A stretch of 8,517 nt of DNA, taken from Chloroflexota bacterium. Lineage in GTDB: Bacteria; Chloroflexota; Anaerolineae; 4572-78; J111. The translations under genes were made by a program, and so were the position numbers. The stretch covers positions 1 to 8,517 of the forward strand of contig RFJF01000325.1 of NCBI GenBank assembly GCA_003695455.1. Direction: 5' to 3'. This document shows, in pieces, positions 6,538 to 8,517 of the stretch; position 1 is the first letter of the stretch, and the number at the start of each line of letters is the position of its first letter. The notes below the pieces were generated by a model. That model was given only the letters and a program-made list of their open reading frames with translations. It did no database searches and had not been told where the DNA came from.

Positions 6538-6984
6538 TTATTTCTGCCCGTTTTGGAGGCGTTCAATCTCCTGACGCAAGCGGTTGTTCTCCTCACGCAA
6601 ATCGGCAAGCGCCCGTAAAAGCTGGCGGTTCAGATACGATTGTTTTTCCAGAGCCGGCAACAAATAGCGGCGCAGTTCGGCATTGATGATGCGCCGCACA
6701 AGCGCATTGAGAGGGCCAAGAATGGGTATTTGCCAGTCAATTACATAACTGCGGGGGACAACATCGCAATCGCGCAGGTGGAGAGGCCAGACTTGAGATT
6801 CCACAGCATCAGCAGGGGCCGGGCCAATCATTTCAGCCCACAGCGATGCGGCAATAGTTTCCGGGCTTTGCCCGTTCACTAAGGCCGGCGGCCGATTGGG
6901 GGCGGCCAGTTTGCGGCTTATTTTGTTTTCAATATCTTGGACGGTGATATTAGGGCTTGTAATTTCAAACCATTGTTCGCTCAT
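6538..6984 (-). CDS. Small coiled-coil protein of a glycan locus, possible scaffold
   Basis: This is a 148-residue protein with no catalytic motif that I can see. Residues 13-27 (ITVQDIENKISRKLA) resemble a short helix, of the form xDxxxIxxxIxxxh, often found at the start of large polysaccharide methyltransferases and glycosyltransferases. A polar linker follows to about 75. Next comes a hydrophobic/basic patch, IDWQIPILGPLNALVRRIIN (82-101), which could lie flat on the membrane. A strong heptad-like segment, LNRQLLRALADLREENNRLR (118-137), continues to the end. In proteins I know of this type the same arrangement is usually fused to a methyltransferase. Here it stands alone and a GT4 and a methyltransferase gene follow. 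Start: ATG 6984 with AAAGAG seven bases upstream. An in-frame ATG at 7128 would add 48 residues of unremarkable sequence without a ribosome site. The function is not established. A scaffold role is my inference. Confidence 0.72.
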   Translation of the reverse strand: MSEQWFEITSPNITVQDIENKISRKLAAPNRPPALVNGQSPETIAASLWAEMIGPAPADAVESQVWPLHLRDCDVVPRSYVIDWQIPILGPLNALVRRIINAELRRYLLPALEKQSYLNRQLLRALADLREENNRLRQEIERLQNGQK

Positions 6985-7137
6985 ATCTGGTCTCTTTAGT
7001 GTTTGCCGGTTCAGCATTGGGGCCGGTTTGTCCAGCGATGGGAACATCAGCGCAGTACCATTGGTAGGCCCAAAGAGGCTCATTTGGGTTAGGTGGCACA
7101 GGTTGATCCCAATTTGCTTTTGGACCATGTTGACTTG
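6985..7137. other. Intergenic gap between repeat-protein gene and coiled-coil gene
   Basis: This 153-base stretch separates the stop of the VCBS gene from the chosen start of the coiled-coil gene, both read leftward. It holds two small palindromes (7056-7066 and 7069-7088) and, near the left end, the ribosome site for the ATG at 6984. I could not find a convincing -35/-10 pair or a hairpin with a T-run, so it is unclear whether the three downstream genes have their own promoter or are read through from the VCBS gene. Confidence 0.4.
7056..7088. repeat. Two adjacent small palindromes
   Basis: TACCA and TGGTA flank a single T at 7056-7066. Two bases later, CCCAAA (7069-7074) and TTTGGG (7083-7088) flank an eight-base loop. 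Both are perfect in their arms. Neither is followed by a T-run in either direction, so an intrinsic terminator is unlikely. An operator, an RNA-processing hairpin, or chance are all possible. Confidence 0.35.
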
Positions 7138-8517
7138 CTACTTCATCACCAATGGAATGTACACGTGTTGCAACGTACCCACGTAGGCTCGCACCGTGGC
7201 TGTAACGGGGCTACCCTGCACTGGCTCCCCGTTGGCGGTAGCGTTCACCACCAAATCGTTGAGTGTGTACCACACGTCGGGCGTGCTGTAACCAGAGGCA
7301 TCAAGCGTAAGCAGGATTTCGGTGCGAGTCACGGTGGTGCCGCTGGTCAGGCTGAGTTGCAGGTTGGCGTTGGTGTTGCTAATTGTCCAGTCGAAGGAGT
7401 GTTCTCCGGTATTTTCAATCCACACTCGCCGGGTGTCCATGTTGCCAGAGCCGAACTGGTGCATGAAGATGATTTCGGTGGGGAAGCTGAGGTGGGGCGG
7501 ATTGGGGAATTTCCCATCGCGGCGATTGTTCTGGTGGAACATCGGCCAGGGTTGGGGGCCGGCGGCTCCTGCTTCATCCCAGATGTACAGCCCGGCCTGA
7601 CCGCCAACCTGGCTGGCGAGCACGGTTTCCAGCAAGCCGTCGTTGTCCACATCGGCCACCATCGGCGGCGACACGGGGGTGTAGGCATCCTGTATACGTG
7701 AATAATCGCTACTACGCACGCCGTTGTGCTCAATGACAGATACGCCGGTGGAGTTGCTCATCACCTGCAAAATTTCTTGATGCCCGTCGCCGTCGATATC
7801 AGCCACCACGGGGGAGTACGGTTGTGAGCGAGGGCTGTGGTCCCACGATTGGGCACTGTACGGCTGCATCGGGAAGCCGGGAAGACTGGTGCCGGTTCCT
7901 TTCCAGGCATAAAGGTAGGTGCAATCCAGATTTGATGTCTCCTGCCCGCACCCAACAATTACATCCAGAATGCCGTCCTCATCCAAATCGGCCAGGGCGG
8001 GCGAGGCCGGAACTTCGCCGCTGGTGGGCTGAGGCCAGCCGCTCACGGGTGTACCGTCGGCGTGCCAGGCAAAAACGTAGTGGCCGCCGTCACCGCTGAT
8101 GCCCTTCCGACCTGTGCCGACCACAATTTCCAAATCGCCGTCGCCGTCAATATCTCCTACTGCTGGCGAGGAATCGACCCATTGGTGGACGTACTGGGGC
8201 CAGCCATCAACCACAGTGCTGTCGCCATTGAAGGCCCACACCGCCGCATACGTGTAGTCTGGCACGGTGCCTTCACCGCCCCATTTGGGGCTGTTGCCAC
8301 CAACGATGATTTCCGGCAGGTTGTCGCCGTCTATGTCGGCCAGGGCGGGCGAGGAGAGACCGCCTCGCAAAATCGGATCGCCGTCTTCGCTGTAGCGGTA
8401 AAACGGCCAACCTGTCACCACCACGCCGGTGTGATGGTAAGCGTGGATGCGGCGGTCTTCGCCCTCAAACACTATCTCCAAATCGCCGTCGCCGTCAATA
8501 TCTCCTACTGCTGGCGA
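7138..8517 (-). CDS. Secreted VCBS/FG-GAP repeat protein with C-terminal Ig/BACON-like domain (N-terminus beyond right edge)
   Basis: The visible 459 residues are the C-terminal part of a large extracellular protein. Six calcium-binding VCBS/FG-GAP units of the form SPAxxDxDxDG occur, with their first aspartate at 6, 61, 122, 177, 240 and 289 (for example SPAVGDIDGDGDLEIV). Each is followed by a strand such as YVFAWHADGTPVSGWP (147-162). Such units are blades of an integrin-alpha-like beta-propeller. WPMFHQNNRRDG (324-335) closes the propeller. Residues of about 340-450 form an all-beta Ig/BACON-like domain (VWIENTGEHSFDWTIS, then LSLTSGTTVTRTEILLTLDA). The protein ends HVYIPLVMK. The only two visible cysteines (190 and 199) could form a disulphide, as fits export. 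The open frame continues off the window with no start, so a signal peptide cannot be judged. Possible roles are surface adhesion or ligand binding. No enzyme domain is seen in this part. Confidence 0.9.
   Translation of the reverse strand, partial: SPAVGDIDGDGDLEIVFEGEDRRIHAYHHTGVVVTGWPFYRYSEDGDPILRGGLSSPALADIDGDNLPEIIVGGNSPKWGGEGTVPDYTYAAVWAFNGDSTVVDGWPQYVHQWVDSSPAVGDIDGDGDLEIVVGTGRKGISGDGGHYVFAWHADGTPVSGWPQPTSGEVPASPALADLDEDGILDVIVGCGQETSNLDCTYLYAWKGTGTSLPGFPMQPYSAQSWDHSPRSQPYSPVVADIDGDGHQEILQVMSNSTGVSVIEHNGVRSSDYSRIQDAYTPVSPPMVADVDNDGLLETVLASQVGGQAGLYIWDEAGAAGPQPWPMFHQNNRRDGKFPNPPHLSFPTEIIFMHQFGSGNMDTRRVWIENTGEHSFDWTISNTNANLQLSLTSGTTVTRTEILLTLDASGYSTPDVWYTLNDLVVNATANGEPVQGSPVTATVRAYVGTLQHVYIPLVMK
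7988..8006 (-). repeat. 19-base direct repeat, copy A (VCBS unit 4)
   Basis: This segment is identical to 8336-8354, exactly 348 bases (116 codons) away and in the same reading frame. It encodes the SPALAD part of the unit at residue 177. The identity at DNA level, not just protein level, points to duplication of a two-unit block. Confidence 0.85.
8129..8169 (-). repeat. 41-base perfect direct repeat, copy A (VCBS unit 3)
   Basis: This segment is identical over 41 bases to 8477-8517 and encodes the SPAVGDIDGDGDLE part of the calcium-binding unit at residue 122. The distance is again 348 bases. Silent positions are identical too, so the two copies are either recent or kept alike by gene conversion. 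The right-hand copy reaches the window edge, so the true match may be longer. Confidence 0.9.
8336..8354 (-). repeat. 19-base direct repeat, copy B (VCBS unit 2)
   Basis: This is the partner of 7988-8006 and encodes SPALAD of the unit at residue 61. It lies on the same 348-base register as the 41-base repeat, which shows that the duplicated unit covers two propeller blades. Confidence 0.85.
8477..8517 (-). repeat. 41-base perfect direct repeat, copy B (VCBS unit 1, at window edge)
   Basis: This is the partner of 8129-8169 and encodes the first visible calcium-binding unit (first aspartate at residue 6). It ends at the window edge, so its upstream extent is unknown and more copies may follow outside. 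Confidence 0.9.

Noticed and set aside
6985..7128. 48-residue N-terminal extension of the coiled-coil protein from ATG 7128
   Set aside because: There is no ribosome site before 7128, and the added residues have no recognisable feature. ATG 6984 has an AAAGAG at suitable distance. The extension remains possible but less likely.
7093..7701. Open frame of 202 codons on the plus strand
   Set aside because: It is antisense to the VCBS/BACON-like gene. Its valine/glycine/histidine-rich translation is the mirror of that coding sequence.
7988..8517. CRISPR-like or mobile-element repeats
   Set aside because: The repeats are in frame, 348 bases apart, and encode calcium-binding units. There is no short regular spacer pattern, inverted terminal repeat or transposase.

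Overview
The window carries part of a bacterial surface-polysaccharide or glycoconjugate assembly locus next to the 3' end of a gene for a large extracellular repeat protein. No RNA gene, CRISPR array, transposase or integrase is visible. The organism is most likely a member of the Chloroflexota (Anaerolineae-like). This is an inference from the repeat protein, which ends in an Ig/BACON-like domain and a short aromatic-leucine-proline tail (HVYIPLVMK) of a kind I associate with secreted proteins of that phylum, and from the general character of the glycosyltransferases. No single marker proves it.

Layout from left to right. (1) 1-569, minus: the N-terminal 189 residues of a family-2 glycosyltransferase (GT2) with a GTG start, running off the left edge. 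(2) 570-662: a short divergent intergenic region that may hold back-to-back promoters. (3) 663-4616, plus: a tightly packed operon of four genes, GT2 (663-1556), GT4-like (1553-2560), class I SAM methyltransferase (2572-3399) and GT4 (3396-4616). Two of its junctions are 4-base ATGA overlaps and the third is an 11-base gap. (4) 4613-4643: convergent gene ends with a weak hairpin and T-run. (5) 4635-6984, minus: a three-gene unit read leftward, a small coiled-coil protein (6538-6984), a GT4 (5458-6531) and a second class I SAM methyltransferase (4635-5444). (6) 6985-7137: a 153-base gap with two small palindromes. (7) 7138-8517, minus: the C-terminal 459 residues of a calcium-binding VCBS/FG-GAP repeat protein, running off the right edge.

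How the genes may work together: the GT2 and GT4 enzymes would add sugars one after another, on the cytoplasmic face of the membrane, to a lipid-linked or protein-linked glycan. The two methyltransferases could methylate sugars or chain ends. The coiled-coil protein could be a scaffold that keeps a glycosyltransferase and a methyltransferase together. No flippase, polymerase, chain-length regulator or initiating transferase lies in the window, so the product cannot be named. The repeat protein may be a cell-surface neighbour or a glycosylation target, but only proximity supports that.

I found no clearly new system. The best leads are the free-standing coiled-coil module in a transferase/methyltransferase unit, the in-frame 348-base super-repeat in the propeller gene, its C-terminal tail, and a GT2 with an altered E-D-x-D motif.
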